Shown here one piece after another: positions 35,416-44,373 of a stretch of 49,965 bases of DNA (the stretch's first letter is position 1; each line of letters begins with the position of its first letter). Below the pieces are notes generated by a model. The model was not told the origin of the DNA. It did no database searches and was given only the letters and a program-made list of their open reading frames with translations. Location of the stretch: the NCBI GenBank assembly GCA_947632485.1, contig CANRPJ010000020.1:1-49965 (forward strand), given 5' to 3'. The position numbers and the translations under genes are program-made. This stretch comes from an uncultured Muribaculaceae bacterium (GTDB lineage: Bacteria > Bacteroidota > Bacteroidia > Bacteroidales > Muribaculaceae).

Positions 35416-36927
35416 ATGAACGACGGACGCAACGAACCCTGGCGCGAGGAGCTGCGAAAAACGCTCACGCCCAAGCAGCGCGCAGCAATTCCGCGCGCGG
35501 TGATGCCTGAGATTCCGGTTGAATACCGGATCAAGGTAGATACTGAAGTGGTGCAGGGCCTCTCGGTGGAGCAGGCCGTGCTTGAAGCCACCAGATGCCT
35601 CGACTGCCCGGATCCCGGGTGCGTGAAGGGCTGCCCTGTGCATAATGATATCCCCGGCTTCATCAAAAATGTGGAGCGTCGGCGCTTCAGCGATGCGCTG
35701 GCGGTGCTCCGGCGCACTACGGTGCTCCCCGCCGTATGCGGCCGGGTCTGCCCGCAGGAGAAGCAATGCGAGGGCGGCTGCACCTATCTGAAAATGAAGA
35801 AGAGACCGGTAGCTATAGGTAGCCTCGAGCGCTTTGTGGCCGACAATGAGCGCCTTAACCGCCATGAGCCTAAGATGGAGCCGGTGGCTTTGAGTCCGCT
35901 TTCAGTCAAGATTGCGGTAGTAGGTTCCGGTCCTTCAGGTCTCGCCTTTGCGGGCGATATGGCGCGCCGAGGCTTCAAGGTCACGGTGTTTGAGGCTATG
36001 TCCTGGCTCGGAGGCGTGCTGAAATCAGGTATTCCGAAATTCTGTTTGCCCAACTATGTGGTAAACTATGAGATAGAACACCTTCAGAAGATGGGTGTGG
36101 AGATGGTTACCGACTGTCGCGTAGGCGAAGATGTCACGTATGAGCAGCTCGTGCGCAATGGCTATAAGGGCATCTACGTGGCTACGGGAGCCGGAAAGCC
36201 CCGCTTCATGGATATTCCGGGTGAAGACCTTCCGCAGGTACTCTCAGCCCAGGATTATCTGGTAGGCTACAATCAGGCCTACTGTAAGAAATCTATTGGA
36301 TTCTCCCTTAAGGAGCTGGAAGGCAAGACGGTAGCTATTATTGGCGGCGGAAATACGGCGATGGACGCCGTGCGCGCCGCTATCCGCAGCGGTGCGAAGC
36401 GCACTATGGTGGTCTATCGCCGCAGTCGCGAAGAGATGCCCGCACGCCTCAACGAAGTGAAGTTTGCCGAGGCGGAAGGAGCCGAGCTCATGCCCCTTAC
36501 CAATCCGCTCGAATATCTTGCCGACGAGCAGGGTAACCTCCGCTCTATGATTGTGCAGCACATGGAGTTGGGCGAACCCGACGAGTCAGGACGCCGCAAG
36601 CCCGTGCCCATCGAGGGAGCTATAGAAGAGATTCCCGTCGACATGGTAGTAGTCTCCGTAGGCTTCTTCCCCAATCCACCTCTGTCGCTCCCCGGTCAGC
36701 TTCAGCTTACCATGCAGGGCAGGATTGTGGTCGACGAAGATTCGATGAAATCGGCAAATCCCGCTATCTACGCCGGTGGCGATGTAGTGCGCGGACCCTC
36801 TACGGTGATTCTCGCCATGGGCGACGGACGCCGTGCAGCCGATTCAATGACCAAAGCCTTCCAGCGTCTGATCGACCGCACCGACCTCCAGGACGCTCCC
36901 ACCGCACCCGGCTACACCCCCGAATAA
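35416..36927 (+). CDS. gltD: GltD-like NADPH glutamate synthase small chain / flavoprotein
   Basis: This is a 503-residue FAD- and NADPH-binding protein. The N-terminal Fe-S domain has CLDCPDPGCVKGCP (Cys 61, 64, 69, 73) and CGRVCPQEKQCEGGC (108, 112, 118, 122). The FAD site is VVGSGPSGLAFAG and the NADPH site is IIGGGNTAMDAVR, with a final CGGD-like YAGGDVVRGPSTV. It fits the homotetrameric GltA/GltD type. The same fold is used by the large subunit of NADH-dependent ferredoxin:NADP oxidoreductase (NfnB) and by sulfide dehydrogenase. No large glutamate synthase gene or NfnA gene is adjacent, so the reaction is uncertain. Confidence 0.8.
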   Translation: MNDGRNEPWREELRKTLTPKQRAAIPRAVMPEIPVEYRIKVDTEVVQGLSVEQAVLEATRCLDCPDPGCVKGCPVHNDIPGFIKNVERRRFSDALAVLRRTTVLPAVCGRVCPQEKQCEGGCTYLKMKKRPVAIGSLERFVADNERLNRHEPKMEPVALSPLSVKIAVVGSGPSGLAFAGDMARRGFKVTVFEAMSWLGGVLKSGIPKFCLPNYVVNYEIEHLQKMGVEMVTDCRVGEDVTYEQLVRNGYKGIYVATGAGKPRFMDIPGEDLPQVLSAQDYLVGYNQAYCKKSIGFSLKELEGKTVAIIGGGNTAMDAVRAAIRSGAKRTMVVYRRSREEMPARLNEVKFAEAEGAELMPLTNPLEYLADEQGNLRSMIVQHMELGEPDESGRRKPVPIEGAIEEIPVDMVVVSVGFFPNPPLSLPGQLQLTMQGRIVVDEDSMKSANPAIYAGGDVVRGPSTVILAMGDGRRAADSMTKAFQRLIDRTDLQDAPTAPGYTPE

Positions 36928-36956
36928 ACCCCACATTCCCAAATAAATACAAAGTA

Positions 36957-36978
36957 GGGACGCGATTAATCGCGTCCC
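36957..36978. terminator. perfect 22-bp palindrome terminator
   Basis: GGGACGCGATT (36957-36967) is followed at once by its exact complement (36968-36978). AAAG before and CTTT after can extend the stem, and T-rich sequence follows. It ends the gltD-like transcript. Very similar palindromes occur widely in Bacteroidetes genomes (from memory). Confidence 0.65.
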
Positions 36979-37015
36979 CTTTATTTCATTCCCGACTCCT
37001 TCCCCGTCCCTTGAT

Positions 37016-37043
37016 TTGCAGGCAAATTTGCGTGTTAACGCAA
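37016..37043. promoter_or_regulatory. cluster of palindromes upstream of bioB, possible operator
   Basis: Three overlapping inverted repeats precede bioB: TTTGC-AG-GCAAA, GCAAATTTGC, and TTGCGT-GTTA-ACGCAA (37028-37043). They end 38 bases before the ATG at 37082, where a repressor such as a biotin regulator could act. No regulator is identified. Confidence 0.4.
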
Positions 37044-37081
37044 GGAGAGTTAATTTCGCGGTAAAGATTGTATTAGGATAT

Positions 37082-38056
37082 ATGAAAGCTAAGGACATAA
37101 AAGATATAGAATCGCGTATTTACGCCGGAGAAGCCATTTCAGAGCAGGAAGCATATCAACTTGCTGAAGCTGAGGGCGCTGATCTTGAAGAGCTGTTGGA
37201 GGCCGCTCATCGGATTACCGAACATTTCGGCAGCAAGACCTTCGATTCCTGCTCAATAATCAACGCCCGGTCGGGAAAATGCTCGGAAGACTGCAAATGG
37301 TGCGCCCAATCGGCTCATTATCAGACTAAGGTAGATTGCTATCCCTTGGTAGAGCATGATGTATGTATGGAAATGGCCGACTATAACTGCCAGATGGGTA
37401 TCCGTAGGTTCTCGCTCGTTACGAGTGGTCGCGCTATGACGGGTAGCACTATGGAAAAAGTGTGTGGCTATTATCGCGAGCTGTCGAAACGCAGTAATCT
37501 TTATCTTTGCGCCTCCATGGGACTTCTCAGTGAGAAAGATATGAATGCCCTTCGCGAGGCCGGCTGCAAGCGCTACCATTGCAATATGGAGACCGCACCT
37601 TCATATTTTCCCAGTCTCTGCTCCACTCATACTCAGGCAGATAAAATGGAAGTGATTGAAAGGGCCCGACGTGCCGGCATGGAGATATGCAGCGGAGGCA
37701 TCATCGGCATGGGCGAGTCGATGGAGCAACGCGTGGAGTTTGCACTGTTTCTCAGGGAGGTAGATCCGGTTTCAATTCCTATCAATATCCTTCACCCTAT
37801 TCCCGGCACTCCTCTTGAGCACCAGGATCCTCTATCCGACGAAGAAGTGCTCAAGACAGTTGCCATATTCCGCTTCATTCACCCCCGAACTGTATTGCGC
37901 TTTGCCGGTGGCCGCGACTCCATGAGTCCTGAGCTTCAGCGCAAAGCGATCCACGTAGGCATCAACGGCTCCATAATGGGCGATCTCCTCACCACCGTCG
38001 GTTCCAAAATAGCCGACGACAAAAAGATGGTCTCCGAAATGGGCTACAACTTCTAA
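37082..38056 (+). CDS. bioB: biotin synthase (radical SAM)
   Basis: This 324-residue enzyme inserts sulfur into dethiobiotin, the last step of biotin synthesis. The radical SAM cluster motif CSEDCKWC has Cys at about 67, 71 and 74. HYQTKVDCYPLV, YHCNMETAP (YNHNLDT equivalent), GGIIGMGES and the [2Fe-2S]-side Arg in VLRFAGGRDS are present. An open frame begins at 37016, but this would include the palindromes; ATG 37082 (MKAKDIKDIE) is better. No other bio gene is adjacent. Confidence 0.94.
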   Translation: MKAKDIKDIESRIYAGEAISEQEAYQLAEAEGADLEELLEAAHRITEHFGSKTFDSCSIINARSGKCSEDCKWCAQSAHYQTKVDCYPLVEHDVCMEMADYNCQMGIRRFSLVTSGRAMTGSTMEKVCGYYRELSKRSNLYLCASMGLLSEKDMNALREAGCKRYHCNMETAPSYFPSLCSTHTQADKMEVIERARRAGMEICSGGIIGMGESMEQRVEFALFLREVDPVSIPINILHPIPGTPLEHQDPLSDEEVLKTVAIFRFIHPRTVLRFAGGRDSMSPELQRKAIHVGINGSIMGDLLTTVGSKIADDKKMVSEMGYNF

Positions 38057-38174
38057 CCCAAATCCTCAATAAGTAGATTTACAGAGCGCCAGCAGCGCGA
38101 TCGTCGGGATAGCGAGGTGGCTGGCTAAAAGCTATATGATTTCCGATTTAGACTGTAATGCAGCGGTATTTATA

Positions 38175-38182
38175 TATCTTTG
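38175..38182 (+). promoter_or_regulatory. -7 promoter box for the TlpA-like gene
   Basis: TATCTTTG matches TAnnTTTG, 18 bases before the ATG at 38201. It excludes the TTG at 38180 as a start. Confidence 0.6.
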
Positions 38183-38200
38183 CAAAATGCAATAAAAGTT

Positions 38201-39526
38201 ATGATCATGAATATCGGTAGAGGTATCATCTTGACGGCCCTATTGTCTTTTTGCTTATCGTGTTACGGCCAATCGACTGACTCAATTACGGTAGCCGGAC
38301 GCGTATATAATGTCTCTGATGGTATGCCGCATACCCTCATCATTAACGAATGCGATATTTCCATCAAGAGCGCCAGAGAAATTTGTGAGCTCGGAGAAGA
38401 CGGTTTATTCGTCAAAAAAATTCCATTATCCTTCCCTCATACACTTACGATTAACTACAACCGCAATTTCATAAACGCCTTTGCTGCTCCCGGAGATTCC
38501 ATTTATCTGGATATCGATGCTTCCACTTCACCTCTTTCTGTAACCTTCGGCGGCGACAATGCCGATATCAATCAGCAATATGATCCTGCCTTTCAGTATT
38601 TCTCTACTTTTAACTATTCCAGATCCCTGCCTGCTGACACCGTTCCCTTAGCTGAATATTTGCTTGCCTTCAAGAATAGCGTTGAGGCGGGACGCGATAG
38701 TATCAACTCTTATGCCAGCCGGCATCATCTTTCTGACGAGGTGGTATCTATGCTCTACTCCGACAACATTTATTTGCTGGCCAATCAGGCAATGGGTTAC
38801 GCCGGAAGAAACCTGGAGGAGAAACGAGCCCTCTTTCTTGACCCTACTATCTTTGATGTATTCAATGAAGACCATACTAAGGTCATGATCTTCCCTTATC
38901 ATCTCTCTGCAATAGTGAATCATTTTCCCGACGTAAGGGATAATGCCCCTAAAGGGCTTATCAGGGATCTTATGTTTGCCTGCGATGAAGATTCACCCGC
39001 GCCCGACAGGAATCTTTTTTACAATCAGGCGTATTACGATCGGCTTTACGCTACTGATGAATCCGTTAAAGAGATTTCCGCCGGCGTTTTGAAGTCCGGA
39101 AAAATCATAGTCTACCAGAATGGCGAAATTAAGGAGGTGCAGGATGGGAATCCTCTGACGTGGCTATTGAGTGAGTTTCAAGGCCGACCAATCTACCTCG
39201 ATGTCAGCGCCACCTGGTGCGGACCCTGCCGGGCTGGACTTGCGGGAAGCGAGTCGCTGAGGAAGCATTTCAAAGACACCGACGTTGTGTTTGCCGTTAT
39301 TTGGACTCAATCTTCAAAAGATGTATGGCTTAAAGTAGCTCCCACCCTTTCGAACATTACTCAGATATTCATTGAAGATCAGGAGATGATGGATCGTATC
39401 GGCGGGTATCTCGCTGTGAAAGGCTTCCCGACCTTTTTCATGATTGATAAAGACGGCAAAATCCAAAAAGATGTTCCGCGTTATCAGTCCCCCGACCTCC
39501 CCGCATTCCTCAACAAATACAGATAA
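38201..39526 (+). CDS. exported TlpA-like thioredoxin-fold protein
   Basis: This is an envelope protein of 441 residues. After a short signal peptide (MNIGRGIILTALLSFCLSCYG; the Met at 38207 is an alternative start) come an N-terminal beta-rich domain (about 25-120) and a helical middle region. A C-terminal thioredoxin domain has ATWCGPC (Cys340 and Cys343) and GFPTFFMIDKDGKI. It resembles the Bacteroidales TlpA/AhpC-TSA-like proteins that reduce disulfides in the periplasm. It is not coupled to any neighbour, and both flanks are non-coding. Confidence 0.82.
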   Translation: MIMNIGRGIILTALLSFCLSCYGQSTDSITVAGRVYNVSDGMPHTLIINECDISIKSAREICELGEDGLFVKKIPLSFPHTLTINYNRNFINAFAAPGDSIYLDIDASTSPLSVTFGGDNADINQQYDPAFQYFSTFNYSRSLPADTVPLAEYLLAFKNSVEAGRDSINSYASRHHLSDEVVSMLYSDNIYLLANQAMGYAGRNLEEKRALFLDPTIFDVFNEDHTKVMIFPYHLSAIVNHFPDVRDNAPKGLIRDLMFACDEDSPAPDRNLFYNQAYYDRLYATDESVKEISAGVLKSGKIIVYQNGEIKEVQDGNPLTWLLSEFQGRPIYLDVSATWCGPCRAGLAGSESLRKHFKDTDVVFAVIWTQSSKDVWLKVAPTLSNITQIFIEDQEMMDRIGGYLAVKGFPTFFMIDKDGKIQKDVPRYQSPDLPAFLNKYR

Positions 39527-39540
39527 CCTTAACCCCCATA

Positions 39541-39707
39541 GCGCCGCGAGGCGCGCGGATATAGAGAAACCGGGCATGAGCGGCTGCGAAGCAGGCGCGA
39601 GTGTCCGGATGAGTGCCCTCTGCGCAAAAGAGTGCCGGAGGCACGGGCGTATAAATACCGATAAATCAGGATAAATCGCGGCTTAGATCAGTCAGCCGCG
39701 AGGCGGC
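39541..39707. repeat. REP-like hairpin repeats
   Basis: GCGCC-GCGA-GGCGC with a GNRA-type loop starts it and GCCGC-GAG-GCGGC ends it. The theme is shared with the stretch at 14498. No transposase gene is seen. Confidence 0.45.
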
Positions 39708-39871
39708 GATATTGTTTTAATCCCCAGGTGAAGCGAAGCGTAACCGGAGGGTTTTGTCCAAGCCATTGAGCTTCAGCTTAAAGCCCCGATTCCGTAAGCC
39801 CTCCTATCCCCCTCCTCCTCGCTGCTCTCAAATTTTTCTTGAAATAATTTGGTGGTTTCAAAATAAAGCGC

Positions 39872-39879
39872 TAACTTTG
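39872..39879 (+). promoter_or_regulatory. -7 promoter box, distal
   Basis: TAACTTTG is an exact consensus match about 160 bases upstream of the DUF3467 ATG. A transcript from here would include the basic ATG-less frame. Confidence 0.45.
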
Positions 39880-39999
39880 CAAGTGTAAATCAATCAACAA
39901 CCACAAAAGTTTAACCATTAAGAAAGTATCAACCAAAAAATCTCGTGCCGCTCGCCGGCGCCGAACCAAAGCCAACTTCGGAAAGCAAAGTTTTTTTCG

Positions 40000-40007
40000 T
40001 AACTTTG
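40000..40007 (+). promoter_or_regulatory. -7 promoter box for DUF3467-cysS, proximal
   Basis: TAACTTTG lies 33 bases before the DUF3467 ATG, the usual distance in this window. Confidence 0.6.
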
Positions 40008-40039
40008 CAGTTAATCAACACAGTAAAATACCAAAACCT

Positions 40040-40339
40040 ATGGACAACGATACCCGCCGTCCCGACGGCCAATTGAAGATAAATCTCAATCCTGAGACCG
40101 CACGTGGAAACTATAGCAATCTCGCTATGGTGGGCCATAGCCCCAATGAGTTTATAATCGACTATATCTTCGCAGCGCCGGGCATGCCGGAGGCGCCAGT
40201 AGTCAGCCGCATTATCCTTGCGCCCGAAACGGCCAAGCAGCTGATGTTTGCCCTGACCGACAATGTGCAGAAATATGAGGCCCGTTTTGGTGAGATCCGC
40301 CAGAAGCAAACCGGTATGCCTCCGATAGGTAACAATTAA
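40040..40339 (+). CDS. DUF3467 family protein
   Basis: This 99-residue small cytoplasmic protein is recognised by [36 protein letters not shown] and the [17 protein letters not shown] segment of DUF3467. Its function is unknown; members are widespread in Bacteroidetes and often stand alone. It is 14 bases before cysS and probably co-transcribed. The frame remains open upstream without an ATG. Confidence 0.85.
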   Translation: MDNDTRRPDGQLKINLNPETARGNYSNLAMVGHSPNEFIIDYIFAAPGMPEAPVVSRIILAPETAKQLMFALTDNVQKYEARFGEIRQKQTGMPPIGNN

Positions 40340-40353
40340 TACCTCCGACAGCC

Positions 40354-41826
40354 ATGGAACATAATCTTCTGCTATATAATACGCTCCATCGCCAGAAAGA
40401 GCTGTTCAAGCCTTTGCATGAAGGCCATGTAGGCATGTATGTGTGCGGTCCTACCGTCTATGGCGATGCCCATCTGGGGCATGCCCGACCCGCTATCACA
40501 TTCGATGTGCTCTTCCGCTATCTCCGCCATCTCGGCTATCGTGTGCGCTACGTGCGCAATATTACCGATGTGGGCCATCTGGAGCACGATGCCGATTCCG
40601 GCGAAGATAAGATCGCCAAGAAAGCTCGTCTCGAGCAACTCGAGCCGATGGAAGTGGTGCAGCTCTATCTCAACCGCTATCACAGAGATATGGAAGCTCT
40701 CAATGTGCTTCCTCCGAGCATTGAGCCCCACGCATCGGGTCATCTGATCGAGCAGATAGCCTACGTGCAGAAAATTCTTGATGCCGGCTATGCCTACGAG
40801 AGCAACGGTTCGGTCTATTTCGATGTGGAGAAATTCAACCGCGACCACCATTATGGCAAGCTGTCGGGCCGAAATATCGACGAGCTCCGCAATGAAACGC
40901 GGACGCTCGACGGTCAGGAAGAGAAACGCAATCCTCTCGATTTCGCCCTCTGGAAGAAGGCTTCGCCGGAGCATATCATGCACTGGCCCTCCCCCTGGAG
41001 CGAAGGCTTCCCCGGCTGGCATCTCGAATGCTCCACCATGGGAGAGAAATATCTTGGAGATACCTTCGATATCCACGGCGGAGGTCTCGACCTGATGTTT
41101 CCGCACCACGAGTGCGAGATCGCCCAGAGTGTGGCGGCGCAGGGACACGAGGCTGTGCGCTATTGGCTCCACAACAATATGATAACCATCAACGGCAAGA
41201 AGATGGGTAAGAGCTATGGCAATTTCATCACACTCGAACAGTTCTATGACGGTAGCCACCCCGCTCTCACTCAGGCATATTCGCCTATGGTGATCCGCTT
41301 CTTCATTCTGCAGGCCCACTACCGTAGCACCGTCGATTTCAGCAACGAGGCGCTTCAGGGAGCTGAGAAAGCGCTGCAGAAAATGCTCGACGGATATCGG
41401 CGTCTGCAGTCTCTTATGCCGGCCGAGGCATCGAGTGTGGAGCTGCCTGATTTCGCTACCCGATGCTACGAGGCGCTCGACGATGACCTGAACACGCCGA
41501 TGGTGATTGCTACGCTTTTTGATGCCTGCCGCTACATTAATCAGGCTGCCGACGGCCAGATAAAGCTTTCAGCTGAAGACCTGTCGAAGCTGCGTCATCT
41601 CTTCGATGTGTTCCTGGTAGATCTGCTTGGTGTGAAAGTGGCTTCAGAGGCCGGTGGAGCATCAATGGCGCCGTTTGAGGGTGCGGTTGATCTTCTGATG
41701 GAGATCCGCGGAAATGCCAAGGCTGCTAAAGACTGGGCTACCTCTGATCTGATCCGCAACAAGATGGCTGAACTGGGCTTCGATATTAAGGATACGAAGC
41801 AGGGAGTGGAATGGAAGCTGAAGTGA
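40354..41826 (+). CDS. cysS: cysteinyl-tRNA synthetase
   Basis: This is a class I synthetase of 490 residues that charges tRNA-Cys. The Rossmann fold carries the zinc/HIGH region [16 protein letters not shown] (Cys31, HLGH 40-43). Other zinc ligands are in LECSTMG and PHHECE. The second signature is KMGKSYGN at 283-290, where the usual Ser of KMSKS is Gly. The DALR anticodon domain follows, with the C-terminal helix [19 protein letters not shown] typical of CysS. Its end overlaps the next gene by 16 bases. Confidence 0.95.
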   Translation: MEHNLLLYNTLHRQKELFKPLHEGHVGMYVCGPTVYGDAHLGHARPAITFDVLFRYLRHLGYRVRYVRNITDVGHLEHDADSGEDKIAKKARLEQLEPMEVVQLYLNRYHRDMEALNVLPPSIEPHASGHLIEQIAYVQKILDAGYAYESNGSVYFDVEKFNRDHHYGKLSGRNIDELRNETRTLDGQEEKRNPLDFALWKKASPEHIMHWPSPWSEGFPGWHLECSTMGEKYLGDTFDIHGGGLDLMFPHHECEIAQSVAAQGHEAVRYWLHNNMITINGKKMGKSYGNFITLEQFYDGSHPALTQAYSPMVIRFFILQAHYRSTVDFSNEALQGAEKALQKMLDGYRRLQSLMPAEASSVELPDFATRCYEALDDDLNTPMVIATLFDACRYINQAADGQIKLSAEDLSKLRHLFDVFLVDLLGVKVASEAGGASMAPFEGAVDLLMEIRGNAKAAKDWATSDLIRNKMAELGFDIKDTKQGVEWKLK

Positions 41827-42539
41827 GCGAAGTTCCGGAACCGGCGCTCTACATGCTTCCCGTTGGCATCAGCGATGCCGACCCCCGCGAGGTGCTTCCT
41901 GAGCGGGCTCTCAGGTTGCTGCGTGAGATTCGCCATTTCGTAGTTGAAGATCTGCGGTCTGCCCGGCGCTTCCTTAAGCGTTGCGACCGGTCAATTGATA
42001 TCGATTCGCTGAGTTTCGCGGTGCTCAATGAGCATACGCCTCTGTCCGATGTGAGCTCTATGCTGGCTCCCCTGCGCAAGGGTGAGGCGGTAGGCATGAT
42101 GAGCGAGGCAGGGTGCCCCGGGGTGGCTGATCCGGGTGCTGATCTTGCCGCGGCCGCCCAGAGAGAAGGTCTCAGGGTCGTGCCCCTCACCGGGCCTTCC
42201 AGCATTCTTCTCGCCCTTATGGCTTCGGGCATGAACGGGCAGCAGTTCGCTTTCCATGGCTATCTTCCTGTCGATGAGGAGGCGCGTCGCCGCGCATTGC
42301 GCGATCTTGAGCGCCTGTCGGAGCGCGACCGGAGCTCCCACATATTTATCGAGACCCCTTATCGCAACTCTAAGATGCTTGCGGCAGCTTCGGAGGCGCT
42401 AAGGCCTGATACTCTGCTATGTGTGGCTACGGCTCTTACGGATCCCGTAAAGGAAAGCGTGAAGACGCTGCCGGCGGCCCGGTGGGCTGGTTGCCAGTTG
42501 CCTAAGGAACCAACCGTATTCATAATTCAGCGGCCATGA
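41811..42539 (+). CDS. RsmI-type tetrapyrrole-fold methyltransferase
   Basis: This 242-residue SAM-dependent methyltransferase is of the RsmI (16S rRNA C1402 2'-O) superfamily. [11 protein letters not shown] replaces the usual VATPIGN opening. [51 protein letters not shown] and FIETPYRN are all in place. It is the shorter Bacteroidetes version without the RsmI C-terminal part, and the rRNA target is uncertain. It starts inside the cysS 3' end and overlaps the next gene by ATGA. Confidence 0.82.
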   Translation: MEAEVSEVPEPALYMLPVGISDADPREVLPERALRLLREIRHFVVEDLRSARRFLKRCDRSIDIDSLSFAVLNEHTPLSDVSSMLAPLRKGEAVGMMSEAGCPGVADPGADLAAAAQREGLRVVPLTGPSSILLALMASGMNGQQFAFHGYLPVDEEARRRALRDLERLSERDRSSHIFIETPYRNSKMLAAASEALRPDTLLCVATALTDPVKESVKTLPAARWAGCQLPKEPTVFIIQRP

Positions 42540-43483
42540 GCAGAGCGCACCGCTATAACGCGCCGGGGCAATACGCTCTTGATTTCTCCGGCGATGAGAG
42601 TGATTTGACCGTTGAGACGGCTCCCGCTGCCGATCCGCGTGAGAAGGCGATCAATTTCATATCGTTTGGCTCAGGGTCAAGCGGCAACTGCTGCTATATC
42701 GGAAATTCAGAGGGTGGACTGGTGATCGATGCCGGAGTGGCGATAGATAAGGTTGAGGCCGTGTTGGCTGCCAACGGAGTGAGAATGAATCAGGTGAAGG
42801 GCCTTCTTCTTACCCACGACCATGCCGACCATACCCGCTATGCCTATACCCTGGTGCGTACCTTCCGCCACATGCGTCTCTTCTGCACGCCCCGCGTGCT
42901 CAACGGGCTGCTGAGGCGCCACAACATATCGAAGCGGATAAAGGAATACCATGAGTCGATCTTCAAGGAGATTCCTTTCAGGCTTGCCGGTTTTGAGATT
43001 ACCGCGTTCGACGTGCCTCACGACGGCACAGACAATATGGGTTTCTCCCTGGCTTATCAGGGGCGTAACTTTGTTGTGGCTACCGATCTGGGGAGCATCT
43101 CGGAGCGCGCTGACCATTATATGCGTCAGGCCGATTATCTTGTGATCGAGAGTAATTATGACGCTGATATGCTTGAGCACGGCCGCTATCCGGAATACCT
43201 CAAGGCGAGGATCCGAACCGCCAACGGCCACATGGATAATGTGGCCACCGCTACCTATCTGCGCCAGTTGGCCTCGAAGCGTCTTCGCGAGGTATGGCTC
43301 TGCCATCTCTCGCAGGATAACAACACCCCCGAGCTCGCGCTCGATGCTTCGCGGCGCGCCTTGATGGCTGCCGGGCTCACCGTAGGCGGAGCTGAAGATA
43401 CTGTTGCCGACCGCTCGGCCGACGTGCGTCTCGCTGCGCTGCCTCGCTTCGAGCCTACGCGCTGGTATGTGTTGAGGCCATAA
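42536..43483 (+). CDS. metallo-beta-lactamase fold hydrolase, YycJ/WalJ-like
   Basis: This is a 315-residue enzyme of the YycJ group. Its metal site is THDHADHTRY (His94, Asp95, His96, Asp98, His99), preceded by SFGSGSSGNCCYIGN and LVIDAGVAI. DVPHDGTDNMGF and CHLSQDNN follow. The group is related to exonucleases and RNases with a two-metal centre; function is undecided. There is an extra N-terminal segment of about 38 residues ahead of the usual start, with no clear domain. It overlaps the RsmI-like gene by four bases. Confidence 0.82.
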   Translation: MSRAHRYNAPGQYALDFSGDESDLTVETAPAADPREKAINFISFGSGSSGNCCYIGNSEGGLVIDAGVAIDKVEAVLAANGVRMNQVKGLLLTHDHADHTRYAYTLVRTFRHMRLFCTPRVLNGLLRRHNISKRIKEYHESIFKEIPFRLAGFEITAFDVPHDGTDNMGFSLAYQGRNFVVATDLGSISERADHYMRQADYLVIESNYDADMLEHGRYPEYLKARIRTANGHMDNVATATYLRQLASKRLREVWLCHLSQDNNTPELALDASRRALMAAGLTVGGAEDTVADRSADVRLAALPRFEPTRWYVLRP

Positions 43484-43568
43484 AACCGCAGAACCGCAAA
43501 ATAAATCTGTAGCATCGGCGTTAGAGAGTTAGCGGCATTGGATAACAGATTGTGCCGCCCCTGATGTC

Positions 43569-44372
43569 ATGAACTTGTTAAGAAAAGCGATGATCTTGGC
43601 CGGAGCTGCTGTGCTGATGTGTGGCTGCAAGTCGACCCGGCTGGCATATTTCGACAATCTCCCGGCTGAAGAGCAGGCTGCGGCGCTTCCGGTTGAGCAG
43701 AGGCAGATTCTGATTGAACCTGACGACGAGCTGCTGATTCAGGTCACGGCTGAAGTGCCTGAGGCTGTAGCGATTTATTTGCGTCCGCTCATTCAGCCTA
43801 TTGGCATGAACAATGTGGCTACCAGTACTGCTACTATCCAGCAGCAGACCTACCGCGTGGCTAAGGACGGAGATATCGATTTCCCGGTGCTGGGCCGTAT
43901 CCATGTAGGAGGGCAGACCACCGGCCAGGTGGCTGAATACCTTACGCAGCGGATTGCAGAAGATGTTGAGGCTCCGATCGTGACCGTATCGCTCGTGAAT
44001 TTCAAGATCAGGGTGCTGGGTGAGGTGGCGCGACCGGGTAGTTTTCTGATGGACAGGGAGCGCGTAACCGTGCTCGATGCTCTTGCTGATGCGGGCGACC
44101 TTACGATGTATGGCCGACGCGACGATGTGGTGGTGATCCGGGAGGAAAACGGCAAGGCCGCTTACCATAAGCTCAATCTTAACGATTCGCAGATTGTGAC
44201 CAGCCCTTACTACTACCTCAAGCAGAACGATGTGATTTACGTAAGCCCTACCGATGCGAGGAAGGGCGCCGCGGATTATAATCAGAACAACTCCTTTAAG
44301 GTCAGTGTGGTATCAGCCATAATCAGTGCCTGCTCGGTGGTGGCATCGCTTATCATAGCATTGGTTCTTTGA
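43569..44372 (+). CDS. polysaccharide export lipoprotein, Wza/BexD type
   Basis: This 267-residue outer-membrane export protein has a lipoprotein signal (ILAGAAVLMCGC, Cys20) and the Poly_export domain (about 50-150: LIEPDDELLIQVTAEVPE and AKDGDIDFPVLGRIHVGG). A SLBB-like domain follows (VTVSLVNFKIRVLGEVARPG, about 150-230), then a C-terminal TM helix (SVVSAIISACSVVASLII). It would form the outer-membrane channel with the chain-length protein encoded 1 base downstream. It starts the exopolysaccharide operon. Confidence 0.9.
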   Translation: MNLLRKAMILAGAAVLMCGCKSTRLAYFDNLPAEEQAAALPVEQRQILIEPDDELLIQVTAEVPEAVAIYLRPLIQPIGMNNVATSTATIQQQTYRVAKDGDIDFPVLGRIHVGGQTTGQVAEYLTQRIAEDVEAPIVTVSLVNFKIRVLGEVARPGSFLMDRERVTVLDALADAGDLTMYGRRDDVVVIREENGKAAYHKLNLNDSQIVTSPYYYLKQNDVIYVSPTDARKGAADYNQNNSFKVSVVSAIISACSVVASLIIALVL

Positions 44373-44373
44373 T

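Larger units (their letters stand above)
39527..40039. other. repeat-rich gap with two promoters
   Basis: This gap of about 510 bases holds short GC hairpins (GCGCC-GCGA-GGCGC at 39541-39554; GTGCC/GGCAC around 39617-39643; GCCGC-GAG-GCGGC at 39695-39707). It also has two TAACTTTG promoter boxes and an ATG-less basic open frame (39875-40039) leading in frame into the DUF3467 gene. No conventional gene is supported. Confidence 0.6.

Noticed and set aside
33533..35419. 628-codon open frame on the plus strand opposite parC
   Set aside because: It is antisense to a full-length, motif-complete topoisomerase gene. The frame reflects GC-biased codon use of parC and the translation has no family features.
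40372..41319. 315-codon open frame opposite cysS
   Set aside because: It is antisense to cysS, which has all synthetase motifs.
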